Source: Bathymodiolus brooksi (taxonomy: Eukaryota; Mollusca; Bivalvia; Mytilida; Modiolidae). From it: 64,000 bases of DNA. Every line of letters begins with the position of its first letter. Positions within the stretch are counted from its first letter, which is position 1. Position numbers and translations under genes: made by a program. The DNA lies in assembly GCA_963680875.1 (NCBI GenBank), contig OY804579.1, positions 28,009,804 through 28,073,803 on the forward strand, given 5' to 3'. Below are positions 18,955-32,575 of this stretch, one piece after another. The notes under the pieces are model-generated. The model was given only the letters and a program-made list of their open reading frames with translations, was not told the origin of the DNA and ran no database searches.

Positions 18955-21174
18955 GCAAATTAGAAAAAGGGGGGATGAAATTTAAAAAAAAATCTTCTCC
19001 TCTGAAACTACTGAGCCAATCTCAACCAAACTTTGCTGAAATGATTCTTGGATGGTCCTCTTCCAAAATTGTGTCCGGCATTTCAGAAAACCGACCAAGA
19101 TGGCCGCCACAGCCGAACTTAATTTAACATAGGACCCTATGGGGAATTCCCATAAAAATCTTCTTGTCTGAAACCATTTGCTCAATAAGAACAAAATTTT
19201 GATGAAATAGTTATTGGATGGTTCTCTTCCAAAAATGTGTCCGGCGGTTCGGCCCTTCGATCAAGATGGCCCCCACAGCCGAACTTAGCTTAACATAGGA
19301 CCCTATAGGAAATTCACATAAAAATCTTCTCCTCAGAAACCACTGGGCCAATTGCAACCAAACTTTTGTGGAATGATCCTTGGATGGCCCCCTTCCAAAA
19401 TTGTGTCCGGTGATCCCGACTTCCAACCAAGATGGCCACCAAGCTAAAAATAGAAAAAAGGGGGATGAAATTTAAAAAAAAATCTTCTCCTCTGAAACTA
19501 CTGAGCCAATCTCAACCAAACTTTGCTGAAATCATCCTTGGGTGGTCCCCTTTCAAAATTGTGTCCGTCAGTGCCGTCCTGTATCCAAGATGGCCACCAT
19601 TAATAAAAATAGAAATTTCTTCAAATGGCAAAAACGCTCTATTTTAAGCCAGAAAGTGCCCAAATTTGAACTGTATAAGCATAATGATGAGCTTTTTAAC
19701 ATATATTATAGGAATTTTTATGAACTTTGAACTTTTGCCTATTTTGACCGATTATGCAAATTAGAAAAAGGGGGGATGAAATTAAAAAAAATCTTCTCCT
19801 CTGAAACTACTGAGCCAATCTCAACCAAACTTTGCTGAAATGATCCTTGGGTGGTCCCCTTTCAAAATTGTGTCCATCAGCGCCGTCCTGTATCCAAGAT
19901 GGCCGCCATTACTAAAAATAGAAATTTCTTCAAATGGCCAAAACTGCTCTATTTTAAGCCAGAAAGTGCCCAAATTTGAACTGTATAAGCATAATGATGA
20001 GCTTTTTAACATATATTACGGGATTTTTTATGAACTTTGAATTTTTGCAGATTTTGACCGATTATGCAAATTAGAAAAAGGGGGGATGAAATTTAAAAAA
20101 AATCTTCTCCTCTGAAACTACTGAGCCAATCTCAACCAAACTTTGCTGAAATGATTCTTGGATGGTCCTCTTCCAAAATTGTGTCCGGCATTTCAGAAAA
20201 CCGACCAAGATGGCCGCCACAGCCGAACTTAATTTAACATAGGACCCTATGGGGAATTCCCATAAAAATCTTCTTGTCTGAAACCATTTGCTCAATAAGA
20301 ACAAAATTTTGATGAAATAGTTATTGGATGGTTCTCTTCCAAAAATGTGTCCGGTGGTTCGGCCCTTCGATCAAGATGGCCCCCACAGCCGAACTTAGCT
20401 TAACATAGGACCCTATAGGAAATTCACATAAAAATCTTCTCCTCAGAAACCACTGGGCCAATTGCAACCAAACTTTTGTGGAATGATCCTTGAATGGCCC
20501 CCTTCCAAAATTGTGTCCGGTGATCCCGACTTCCAACCAAGATGGCCACCAAGCTAAAAATAGAAAAAAGGGGGATGAAATTTAAAAAAAAATCTTCTCC
20601 TCTGAAACTACTGAGCCAATCTCAACCAAACTTTGCTGAAATCATCCTTGGGTGGTCCCCTTTCAAAATTGTGTCCGTCAGTGCCGTCCTGTATCCAAGA
20701 TGGCCACCATTAATAAAAATAGAAATTTCTTCAAATGGCAAAAACGCTCTATTTTAAGCCAGAAAGTGCCCAAATTTGAACTGTATAAGCATAATGATGA
20801 GCTTTTTAACATATATTATAGGAATTTTTATGAACTTTGAACTTTTGCCTATTTTGACCGATTATGCAAATTAGAAAAAGGGGGGATGAAATTAAAAAAA
20901 ATCTTCTCCTCTGAAACTACTGAGCCAATCTCAACCAAACTTTGCTGAAATGATCCTTGGGTGGTCCCCTTTCAAAATTGTGTCCATCAGCGCCGTCCTG
21001 TATCCAAGATGGCCGCCATTACTAAAAATAGAAATTTCTTCAAATGGCCAAAACTGCTCTATTTTAAGCCAGAAAGTGCCCAAATTTGAACTGTATAAGC
21101 ATAATGATGAGCTTTTTAACATATATTACGGGATTTTTTATGAACTTTGAATTTTTGACTATTATGACCGATTA
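18955..21174. repeat. ~1110-bp tandem duplication inside the composite
   Basis: About 18955-20064 repeats at about 20065-21174 with only a handful of differences (for example TGTCCGGCGGTTCGG against TGTCCGGTGGTTCGG, GGATGGCCCCC against GAATGGCCCCC, and one A-run length). Matching landmarks are offset by 1110 bp. Near identity indicates a very recent duplication or gene conversion. Confidence 0.85.
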
Positions 21175-22671
21175 TGCAATTTAGAAAAAAGGGGGGATGA
21201 AATTAAAAATAAATCTTCTCTGAAACTACTGAGCCAATCTCAACCAAACTATGCTGAAATGATCATTGGGTGGTCCCCTTTCCAAATTGTGTCCGTCAGC
21301 GCCGTCCTGTATCCAAGATGGCCACCATTAATAAAAATAGAAATTTCTTCAAATGGCCAAAACTGCTCTATTTTATGCCAGAAAGTGCCCAAATTTGAAC
21401 TGTATAAGCATAATGATGAGCTTTTTAACATATATTACGGGATTTTTTATGAACTTTGTACTTTTGCCGATTTTGACCGATTATGCAAATTAGAAAAAAG
21501 GGGGGATGAAATTAGAAAAAAATCTTCTCCTTTGAAACTACTGAGCCAATCTCAACCAAACTCTGCTGAAATGATCATTAGGTGGTCCCCTTTCAAAATT
21601 GTGTCCGTCAGCGCCGTCCTGTATCCAAGATGGCCGCCATGACTAAAAATAGAAATTTCTTCAAATGGCCAAAACTGCTCTATTTTAAGCCAGAAAGTGC
21701 CCAAATTTGAACTGTATTAGCAAAATGATGAACTTTTTAACATATATTAAGGGATTTTTTATGAACTTTGAACTTTTGCCTATTTTGACCGATTATGCAA
21801 ATTAGAAAAAAGGTGGGATGAAATTAAAAAAAAAATCTTCTCCTCTGAAACTACTGTGCCAATCTCAACCAAACTTTGCTGAAATGATCCTTCGGTGGTC
21901 CCCTTTCAATATTGTGTCCGTCAGCGCCGTCCTGTATCCAAGATGGCCGCCATGACTAAAAATAGAAATTTCTTCAAATGGCCAAAACTGCTCTATTTTA
22001 AGCCAGAAAGTGCCCAAATTTGTACTGTATAAGCATAATGATGAGCTTTTTAACATATATTACGGGATTTTTTATGAACTATGAACTTTTGCCTATTTTG
22101 ACCGATTATGCAAATTAGAAAAAAGGGGGGATGAAATTAAAATGTTTTCTTCTCCTCTGAAACTACTGAGCCAATCTCAACCAAACTTTGCTGAAATGAT
22201 CCTTGGGTGGTCCCCTTTCAATATTGTGTCCGTCAGCGCCATCCTGTATCCAAGATGGCCACCATGACTAAAAATAGAAATTTCTTCAAATGGCCAAAAC
22301 TGCTCTATTTTAAGCCAGAAAGTGCCCAAATTTGAACTGTATTAGCATAATGATGAGCTTTTTAACATATATTACGGGATTTTTTATGAACTTTGAACTT
22401 TTGCCTATTTTGACCGATTATGCAAATTAGAAAAAAGGGGGGATGAAATTAAAAAAAAAATCTTCTCCTCTGAAACTACTGTGCCAATCTCAACCAAACT
22501 TTGCTGAAATGATCCTTCGGTGGTCCCCTTTCAATATTGTGTCCGTCAGCGCCGTCCTGTATCCAAGATGGCCGCCATGACTAAAAATAGAAATTTCTTC
22601 AAATGGCCAAAACTGCTCTATTGCCAGAAAGTGCCCAAATTTGAACTGTATAAGCATAATGATGAGCTTTT

Positions 22672-25600
22672 TAGTTCACCTGGACCAAAGGTCCAGGTGA
22701 ACTATTGCCATCACTTGGCGTCCGTCGTCTCTCGTCTGTCGTCTGTAAACTTTTCACATTTCAAGCTTCTTCTCCGAAACCACTGGGCCGATTGGAACCA
22801 ACCTTAGCAGGAATGTTCCTTGGATGGTACTCTACAAAATTACTGTTTTTCGTTCCAGTCGGATATTCAATATGGCTGCCAAGGCCAATAATATGCTCTG
22901 ATTGGCTGAAATTTCAAAGATCTTCTTCTCTGAAACTAATGAACTGACTGAACCCAAACTGTACAGGAATGATCATTGGAATGTCCTTTACCAAGTTACC
23001 GTTTTTTATGCCGATCGGAAATCCAAGATGGCCGCCATCGCAGGACATAGATTAACATTGGACCCTATGGGAAAATGTTCAAATGCCTTCTTCTCAGAAA
23101 CTACAAATATGATTAAAGCCAAACTGTACATGAATGTTCATTGGATGGTCCTCTACAATCTGAAGGTTTTTTGTTCCGATATGAAATTCAAAATGGCGGC
23201 TACGGCAGGACTTAGTTTAACATTGGACCCTAAGGGAAAAATGTTTCAAAATGCTTCTTCTCTGAAACCACTTGGACAGTTGAAACCAAACTGCCCAGGA
23301 ATGATCATTGGAAGGTCCTCTACAAAGTTTCTGTTTTTTATGCCGATCGGAAATCCAAGATGGCAACCACCGCAATACATAGATTAACATTGGACCCTAT
23401 GGGAAAATATTCAAATGCCTTCTTCTCAGAAACTACAAATATGATTAAAGCCAAACTGTACATGAATGTTCATTAGATGGCCCTCTACAAACTCTAGGTT
23501 TTTTGTTCCGATATGAATTTCAAAATGGCGGCTACGGCAGGACTTAGTTTAACATTGGACCCTATGGGAAAAATGTTTCAAAATGCTTCTTCTCTGAAAC
23601 CACTTGGACAGTTGAAACCAAACTGCCCAGGAATGATCATTGGAAGGTCCTCTACAAAGTTTCTGTTTTTTATGCCGATCGGAAATCCAAGATGGCCGCC
23701 ACCGCAATGCATAGATTAACATTGGACCCTATGGGAAAATATTCAAATGCCTTCTTCTCAGAAACTACAAATATGATTAAAGCCAAACTGTACATGAATG
23801 TTCATTGGATGGTCCTCTACAATCTTAAGGTTTTTTGTTCCGATATGAAATTCAAAATGGCGGCTACGGCAGGACTTAGTTTAACATTGGACCCTAAGGG
23901 AAAAATGTTTCAAAATGCTTCTTCTCTGAAACTTGGATAGTTGAAACCAAACTGCCCAGGAATGATCATTGGAAGGTCCTCTACAAATTTTATGTTTTTT
24001 ATGCCGATCGGAAATCCAAGATGGCCGCCACCGCAGGACATAGATTAACATTGGACCCTATGTGAAAATGTTCAAATGCCTTCTTCTCAGAAACTACAAA
24101 TATGATTAAAGCCAAACTGTACATGAATGTTCATTGGATGGTCCTCTACAATCTTAAGGTTTTTTGTTCCGATATGAATTTCAAAATGGCGGCTACGGCA
24201 GGACTTAGTTTAACATTGGACCCTATGGGAAAAATGTTTCAAAATGCTTCTTCTCTGAAACCACTTGGACAGTTGAAACCAAACTGCCCATGAATGATCA
24301 TTGGAAGGTCCTCTACAAAGTTTCTGTTTTTTATGCCGATCGGAAATCCAAGATGGCCGCCACCGCAGGACATAGATTAACATTGGACCCTATGTGAAAA
24401 TATTCAAATGCCTTCTTCTCAGAAACTACAAATATGATTAAAGCCAAACTGTACATGATTGTTCATTGGATGGTCCTCTACAATCTTAAGGTTTTTTGTT
24501 CCGATATGAAATTCAAAATGGCGGCTACGGCAGGACTTAGTTTAACATTGGACCCTATGGGAAAAATGTTTCAAAATGCTTCTTCTCTGAAACCACTTGG
24601 ACAGTTGAAACCAAACTGCCCAGGAATGATCATTGGAAGGTCCTCTACAAATTTTATGTTTTTTATGCCGGTCGGAAATCCAAGATGGCCGCCACCGCAG
24701 GACATAGATTAACATTGGACCCTATGGGAAAATATTCAAATGCCTTCTTCTCAGAAACTACAAATATTATTAAAGCCAAACTGTACATGAATGTTCATTA
24801 GTTGGTCCTCTACAAACTTTAGGTTTTTTGTTCCGGTATGAAATTCAAAATGGCGGCTACGGCAGGACTTAGTTTAACATTGGACCCTATGGGAAAAATG
24901 TTTCAAAATGCTTCTTCTCTGAAACTTGGACAGTTGAAACCAAACTGCCCAGGAATGATCATTGGAAGGTCCTCTACATATTTTATGTTTTTTATGCCGA
25001 TCGGAAATCCAAGATGGCCGCCACCGCAGGACATAGATTAACATTGGACCCTATGTGAAAATGTTCAAATGCCTTCTTCTCAGAAACTACAAATATTATT
25101 AAAGCCAAACTGTACATGAATGTTCATTGGATGGTACTCTACAAACTTTACGTTTTTTGTTCCGATATGAAATTCAAAATGGCGGCTACGGCAGGACCTA
25201 GTTTAACATTGGACCCTATGGGGAAAATGTTTCAAAACGCTTCTTCTCTGAAACCACTAGGACAGTTGAAACCAAACTGCCCAGGAATGATCATTGGAAG
25301 GTCCTCTACAAATTTTATGTTTTTTATGCCGGTCGGAAATCCAAGATGGCCGCCACCGCAGGACATAGATTAACATTGGACCCTATGGGAAAATATTCAA
25401 ATGCCTTCTTCTCAGAAACTACAAATATTATTAAAGCCAAACTGTACATGAATGTTCATTAGTTGGTCCTCTACAAACTTTAGGTTTTTTGTTCCGGTAT
25501 GAAATTCAAAATGGCGGCTACGGCAGGACTTAGTTTAACATTGGACCCTATGGGAAAAATGTTTCAAAATGCTTCTTCTCTGAAACTTGGACAGTTGAAA

Positions 25601-27589
25601 CCAAACTGCCCAGGAATGATCATTGGAAGGTCCTCTACATATTTTATGTTTTTTATGCCGATCGGAAATCCAAGATGGCCGCCACCGCAGGACATAGATT
25701 AACATTGGACCCTATGTGAAAATGTTCAAATGCCTTCTTCTCAGAAACTACAAATATTATTAAAGCCAAACTGTACATGAATGTTCATTGGATGGTACTC
25801 TACAAACTTTACGTTTTTTGTTCCGATATGAAATTCAAAATGGCGGCTACGGCAGGACCTAGTTTAACATTGGACCCTATGGGGAAAATGTTTCAAAACG
25901 CTTCTTCTCTGAAACCACTAGGACAGTTGAAACCAAACTGCCCAGGAATGATCATTGGAAGGTCCTCTACAAATTTTATGTTTTTTATGCCGATCGGAAA
26001 TCCAAGATGGCCGCCACCGCAATACATAGATTAACATTGGACCCTATGGGAAAATATTCAAATGCCTTCTTCTCAGAAACTACAAATATGATTAAAGCCA
26101 AACTGTACATGAATGTTCATTGGATGGTCCTCTACAAAGTTAAGGTTTTTTGTTCCGATATGAATTTCAAAATGGCGGCTACGGCAGGACTTAGTTTAAC
26201 ATTGGACCCTATGGGAAAAATGTTTCAAAATGCTTCTTCTCTGAAACCACTAGGACAGTTGAAACCAAACTGCCCATGAATGATCATTGGAAGGTCCTCT
26301 ACAAATTTTATGTTTTTTATGCCGATCAGAATTCCAAGATGGCCGCCACCGCAGGACATAGATTAACATTGGACCCTATGGGAAAATGTTCAAATGCCTT
26401 CTTCTCAGAAACTACAAATATTATTAAAGCCAAACTGTACATGAATGTTCATTAGATGGTCCTCTACAAACTTTACGTTTTTTGTTCCGGTATGAAATTC
26501 AAAATGGCGGCTACGGCAGGACTTAGTTTAACATTGGACCCTATGGGGAAAATGTTTCAAAATGCTTCTTCTCTGAAACCACTTGGACAGTTGAAACCAA
26601 ACTGCCCAGGAATGATCATTGGAAGGTCCTCTACAAATTTTATGTTTTTTATGCCGATCGGAAATCCAAGATGGCCGCCACCGCATGACATAGATTAACA
26701 TTGGACCCTATGGGAAAATGTTCAAATGCCTTCTTCTCAGAAACTACAAATATGATTAAAGCCAAACTGTACATGAATGTTCATTGGATGGTCCTCTACA
26801 ATCTGAAGGTTTTTTGTTCCGATATGAAATTCAAAATGGCGGCTACGGCAGGACTTAGTTTAACATTGGACCCTATGGGAAAAATGTTTCAAAATGCTTC
26901 TTCTCTGAAACCACTTGGACAGTTGAAACCAAACTGCCCAGGAATGATCATTGGAAGGTCCTCTACAAAGTTTCTGTTTTTTATGCCGATCGGAAATCCA
27001 AGATGGCCGCCACAGCAGGACATAGATTAACATTGGACCCTATGTGAAAATATTCAAATGACTTCTTCTCAGAAACTACAAATATGATTAGAGCCAAACT
27101 GTACATGAATGTTCATTGGATGGTCCTCTACAATCTGAAGGTTTTTTGTTCCGATATGAAATTCAAAATGGCGGCTACAGCAGGACTTAGTTTAACATTG
27201 GACCCTATGGGAAAAATGTTTCAAAACGCTTCTTCTCTGAAACCACTTGTACAGTTGAAACCAAACTGCCCAGGAATGATCATTGGAAAGTCCTCTACAA
27301 AGTTTCTGTTTGTTATGCCGATTGGAAATCCAAGATGGCTGCCACCACAGGTCATAATATTAACACAGGACCATATGGGGAAAATACAGAAATATATTCT
27401 TCTCTGAAGCTATTGCACTGATTGAACCTAAACTGTGCATCAATCATTGGAAGGTCCTTTACAAACTTTGTGTTTTTTATGTTGATCGTAATTTCAAGAT
27501 GACTACCACTGCAGGACATAGTTTTTACATAGGACCAATTGGTTTTTTTTATAACCAGGTGAACGATACAGGCTCTTGAGAGCCTCTGG
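22672..27589 (+). mobile_element. Family A element (TAGTTCACC subtype), nested, complete
   Basis: Arms TAGTTCACCTGGACC and GGTCCAGGTGAACTA with loop AAA start the element; CCAGGTGAACGATACAGGCT, CTTGAGAGCCTCTGG ends it. The flanks are GATGAGCTTTT on the left and TTAACATATATTACGGG on the right; joined, they give the uninterrupted host unit GATGAGCTTTTTAACATA present many times around it, so insertion was precise and without target duplication (ends uncertain by one or two T). The body is a tandem array of a ~331-bp dimer, 13 copies, each with an exact AAAATGGCGGC. Confidence 0.92.
23190..27175 (+). repeat. 13-copy ~331-bp dimeric tandem array with YY1-like motif
   Basis: AAAATGGCGGC recurs at 23190, 23522, 23854, 24183, 24515, 24847, 25176, 25508, 25837, 26169, 26501, 26833 and 27165, that is every 329-332 bases. 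Each dimer has one half with TTCAAAATGGCGGCTACGGC and one half with ATCCAAGATGGCCGCCACCG. A 661-bp block (two dimers) near 24838-25373 is duplicated almost exactly at 25499-26034. Confidence 0.9.
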
Positions 27590-29072
27590 TTAACATATAT
27601 TACGGGATTTTTTATGAACTTTGAACTTTTGCCTATTTTGACCGATTATGCAAATTAGAAAAAAAAGGGGGGATGAAATTAAAAAAAATCTTCTCCTCTG
27701 AAACTACTGAGCCAATCTCAACCAAACTTTGCTGAAATGATCCTTGGGTGGTCCCCTTTCAATATTGTGTCCGTCTGTGCCGTCCTTATCCAAGATGGCC
27801 GCCATGACTTAAAATAGAAATTTCTTCCAATGGCCAAAACTGCTCTATTTTAAACCAGAAAGTGCCCAAATTTGAACTGTATAAGCATAATGATGAGCTT
27901 TTTAACATATATTACGGGATTTTTTATGAACTTTGAACTTTTGCCTATTTTGACCGATTATGCAAATTAGAAAAAAGGGGGGATGAAATTTTAAAACAAT
28001 CTTCTCCTCTGAAACTACTGAGCCAATCTCAACCAAACTTTGCTGAAATGATCCTTGGGTGGTCCCCTTTCAAAATTGTGTCCGTCAGTGCCGTCCTGTA
28101 TCCAACATGACCGCCATGACTAAAAATAGAAATTTCTTTAAATGGCCAAAACTGCTCTATTTTAAGCAAGAAAGTGCCCAAATTTGAACTGTATAAGCAT
28201 AATGATGAGCTTTTTAACATATATTACGGGATATTTTATGAACTTTGAACTTTTGCCTATTTTGACCGATTATGCAAATTAGAAAAATGGGGGGATGAAA
28301 TTTAAAAAAAATCTTCTCCTCTAAAACTACTGAGCCAATCTCAACCAGATTTTGCTGAAATGATTCTTGGGTGGTTCTCTTCCAAAATTGTGTCCGGCAT
28401 TTCAGAACACCGACCAAGATGGCCGCCACAGCCGAACTTATTTTAACATAAGACCCTATGGGAAATTCCCATAAAAATCTTCTTGTCTGAAACCATTTGC
28501 TCAATAAGAAAAACATTTTGATGAAATAGTCATTGGATGGTTCTCTTCCAAAAATATGTCCGGCTGTTCGGCCCTTCGATCAATTTTTTTTTTTTAATTT
28601 TAATACTTTTCGTGTTATATTTCAAAAACTATAAGAGATAGATGTTAAGTTTCAATTGCCCCATGTCGAGATCTACCTACCCTGCAATTTTGAAGTAAAT
28701 CTGATTACCCATCTTGGAGTTCTTGCCTTTTTTTCATCAAATTTTAAAAATAAATTAATACTTTTCGTCTTATATTTCAAAAACTATAAGAGATAAAGGT
28801 TAAGTTTAAATTGCAAAAATTTGCAGCATGTCAAGATCTTCCTACCCTGCAATTTTGAAGTAAATCCCATTACCCATTTTGGAGTTATTGCCCTTTTTTC
28901 ATCAAAATGTTCTCAATTTTAATACTATCATCTTATATCTCAAAAACTATAAGAGATAGAGGGAAAGTTTAAACTGCAAAAATGTTCAGCATGTCAAGAT
29001 CTACAAAAAGTTTCCCGCACTTGAAAATGTGTGACAACTGTCTGAAGAGTTATTCCTCTTGAAATGCATTTT
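27590..29072 (+). repeat. Continuation of the outer composite between nested elements
   Basis: Resumes the ~310-bp units exactly where 22671 stopped, then passes into the sub-terminal region (GATCTACCTACCCTGCAATT, TTGAAGTAAATCCCATTACC) and reaches CTCTTGAAATGCATTTT, where a further family-A copy begins at 29073. Confidence 0.8.
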
Positions 29073-32000
29073 TAGCTCACCTGACCCAAAGGGTCATGTG
29101 AGCTATTGCCATCACTTGGCGTCCGTCGTCCGTCGTACACTTTTTCAAAAATCTTCTCCTCTGAAAGTACAAGACCAATGGAAACCAAACTTGGTCTGAA
29201 TCATCACTAGGGTGTCTAGTTTCAAAATTGTGTCCGGTGATGCCGTGCACCAACCAACATGGCCGTTGTTACTAAAAATAGAACATATGGTAAAATTGCA
29301 GGTTTTGGGTAATAACTCAAAAACCGTTAATAATATCAAAAATCTGACATGGGGATAAAAATGATCAGAAAATCAAGAACTACCTACCCTGCAATTTTGA
29401 AGTAAATCTGATTGCCCATCTTGGAGTTATTGCCCTTTTTTCATAAAATTTGTAAAATTTTAATACTTTTCGTCTTATATTTCAAAAACTATAAGAGATA
29501 AAGGTTAACTTTAAATTGCAAAAATGTGCGGCATATCAAGATCTACCCACCCTGCAATTTTGAAGTAAATCCCATTACCCATTTTGGAGTTATTTTCCTT
29601 TTTTCATCAAATTTTCAAAATTTTAATACTTTTCGTCCTTTATTTCAAAAACTATAAGAGACATGTGGTAAGTTGAAACTGCAAACATGTTCAGCATGTC
29701 AAGATCTACCTACCCTGCAATTTTGAAGTAAATCCCATTACCCATTTTGGAGTTATTTCCCTTTTTTCATCAAATTTTCAAAATTTTAATACTTTTCGTC
29801 CTTTATTTCAAAATCTATAAGAGACATGTGGTAAGTTGAAACTGCAAACATGTTCAGCATGTCAAGATCTACCTACCCTGCAATTTTGAAGTAAATCCCA
29901 TTACCTATTTTGACCGATTATGCAAATTAGAAAAAAGGGGGGATGAAATTAAAAAAAAATCTTCTCCTCTGAAACTACTGAGCCAATCTCAACCAAACTT
30001 TGCTGAAATGATCCTTGGGTGGTCCCCTTTCAAAATTGTGTCCGTCAGCGCCGTCCTATATCCAAGATGGCCGCCATTACTAAAAATAGAAATTTCTTCA
30101 AATGGCCAAAACTGCTCTATTTTAAGCCAGAAAGTGCCCAAATTTGAACTGTATAAGCATAATGATGAGCTTTTTAACATATATTACGGGATTTTTTATG
30201 AACTTTGAACTTTTGCCTATTTTGACCGATTATGCAAATTAGAAAAAAGGGGGGATGAAATTAAAAAAAATATTCTCCTTTGAAACTATTGAGCCAATCT
30301 CAACCAAACTTTGCTGAAATGATCTTTGGGTGGTCCCCTTTCAAAATTGTGTCCGTCAGCACCGTCTTGTATCCAAGATGGCCGCCGTTACTAAAAATAG
30401 AAATTTCTTCAAATGGCTAAAACTGCTCTATTTTAAGCCAGAAAGTGCCCAAATTTGAACTGTATAAGCATAATGATGAGCTTTTTAACATATATTACAG
30501 GATTTTTTATGAACTTTGAACTTTTGATTATTTTGACCGATTATGAAAATTAGAAAAAAGGGGGGATGAAATTAAAAAAAAAATTCTCCTCTGAAACTAC
30601 TGAGCCAATCTCAACCAAACTTTGCTGAAAGGATCCTTGGGTGGTCCCCTTTCAAAATTGTGTCCGTCAGCTCCGTCCTATATCCAAGATGGCCGCCATT
30701 ACTAAAGATAGAAATTTCTTCAAATGGCCAAAACTGCTCTATTTTAAGCCAGAAAGTGCCCAAATTTGAACTGTATAAGCATAATGATGAGCCTTTTAAC
30801 ATATATTACGGGATTTTTTATGAACTTTGAACTTTTGCCTATTTTGACCGATTATGCAAATTAGAAAAAAGGGGGGATGAAATTAAAAAAAAATATTCTC
30901 CTTTGAAACTATTGAGCCAATCTCAACCAAACTTTGCTGAAATGATCCTTGGGTGGTCCCCTTTCAAAATTGTGTCCGTCAGCACCGTCTTCTATCCAAG
31001 ATGGCCACCATTACTAAAAATAGAAATTTCTTCAAATGGCCAACACTGCTCTATCTTAAGCCAGAAAGTGCCCAAATTTGAACTGTATAAGCATAATGAT
31101 GAGCTTTTTAACATATATAAGCGATTTTTTATGAACTTTGAACTTTTGCCTATTTTGACCGATTTGCAAATTAGAAAAAGGGGTGATGAAATTAAAAAAA
31201 AATCTTCTCCTCTGAAACTACTGAGCCAATCTCATCCAAACTTTGCTGAAATGATCCTTGGGTGGTCCCCTTTCAAAATTGTGTCCGTCAGAGCCGTCCT
31301 GTATCCAAGGTGGCCGCTATTACTAAAAATAGAAATTTCTTCAAATGGCCAAAACTGCTTTATTTTAAGCCAGAAAGTGCCCAAATTTGAACTGTATAAG
31401 CATAATGATGAGCTTTTTAACAAATATTACGGGATTTTTTATGAACTTTGAACTTTTGCCTATTTTGACCGATTATGCAAATTAGAAAAAAGGGGGGATG
31501 AAATTTTTAAAAAATCTTCTCCTCTGAAACTATTGAGCCAATCTCAACCAAACTTTGCTGAAATGATTCTTGGGTGGTCCTCTTCCAAAATTGTGTCCCG
31601 CATTTCAGAACACCGACCAAGATGGCCGCCACAGCCGAACTTAATTTAACATAGGACCCTATGGGAGATTCCCATAAACATCTTCTTGTCTGAAACCAGT
31701 TGCTCAATAAGAACAAAATTTTGATGAAATAGTCATTGGATGGTTCTCTTCCAAAAATTTGTTCGGCGGTTCGGGCCTTCGATCATTTTTTTTTTATAAA
31801 TTTTAATACTTTTCGTGTTATATTTCAAGAACTATAAGAGATAGATGTTAAGTTTAAATTGCAAAAATGTGCACCATGTCGATATCTACCTACCCTGCAA
31901 TTTTGAAGTAAATATGATTACCCATCTAGGAGTTCTTGCCCTTTTTTTCATCAAATTAAAAAAAAAATTAATACTTTTCGTCTTATATTTCAAAAACTAT

Positions 32001-32575
32001 AAGAGATAAAGGTTAAGTTTAAATTGCCAAAATTTGCAGCATGTCAAGATCTTCCTACCCTGCAATTTTGAAGTAAATTCCATTACCCATTTTGGAGTTA
32101 TTGCCCTTTTTTCATCAAAATGTTCTCAATTTTAATACTATCATCTTATATCTCAAAAACTATTAGAGATAGAGGGAAAGTTTAAACTGCAAAAATGTTC
32201 AGCATGTCAAGATCTACAAAAAATTTCCCACAGTTAAAAATGTGCGACAACTGTGTGAAGAGTTATTCCTCTTGAAATGCATTTTTTTGTTGACTCACTG
32301 CTTTTGGTTACTCAAATAATCAAAGGGAAGCAACTCTATTACAAAATGTGAAGTAGGAAAAGCTAAATTTTGAGAATCATTGACATATATGTTTTTTTAC
32401 AGCAATTTTGATAACTTGCATTAAAGGGGGAACCCCTGCCCAAATTTTTTTGTAGAAGGGGTCTGCAATGACGAAGGCTACATTTGTTATTTTTTTTCAC
32501 CGAAGTTATCAAGTTTTATTGACTGATGTTGTTATTATACCCAGGTGAGCTATACAGGCTCCTGGGAGCCTCTAG
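29073..32575 (+). mobile_element. Family A element nested in the tail of the composite
   Basis: Starts TAGCTCACCTGACCC, loop AAA, GGGTCATGTGAGCTA after GAAATGCATTTT, and has several ~310-bp units and a tail containing GAAATGCATTTTTTTG, then TTGACTCACTGCTTTTGG. The first terminus CCAGGTGAGCTATACAGGCT, CCTGGGAGCCTCTAG ends at 32575. Its own tail shows the uninterrupted version of the site into which it inserted, so it landed in a sister element at the same tail position. Confidence 0.8.

Noticed and set aside
18982..22056. Recurring frames of about 63-71 codons (MEVGITGHNFGRG, MLKSSSLCLYSSNLG and similar) here and at 48928-54500
   Set aside because: They recur because the DNA unit recurs; frames differ or break in diverged copies and both strands are equally open, so protein selection is unlikely.
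22902..27407. Plus-strand frames of 80-160 codons containing MAATAGLSLTLDPMGK
   Set aside because: Read-through of the 331-bp dimer; stops appear in many units and a length indel shifts the frame between halves.
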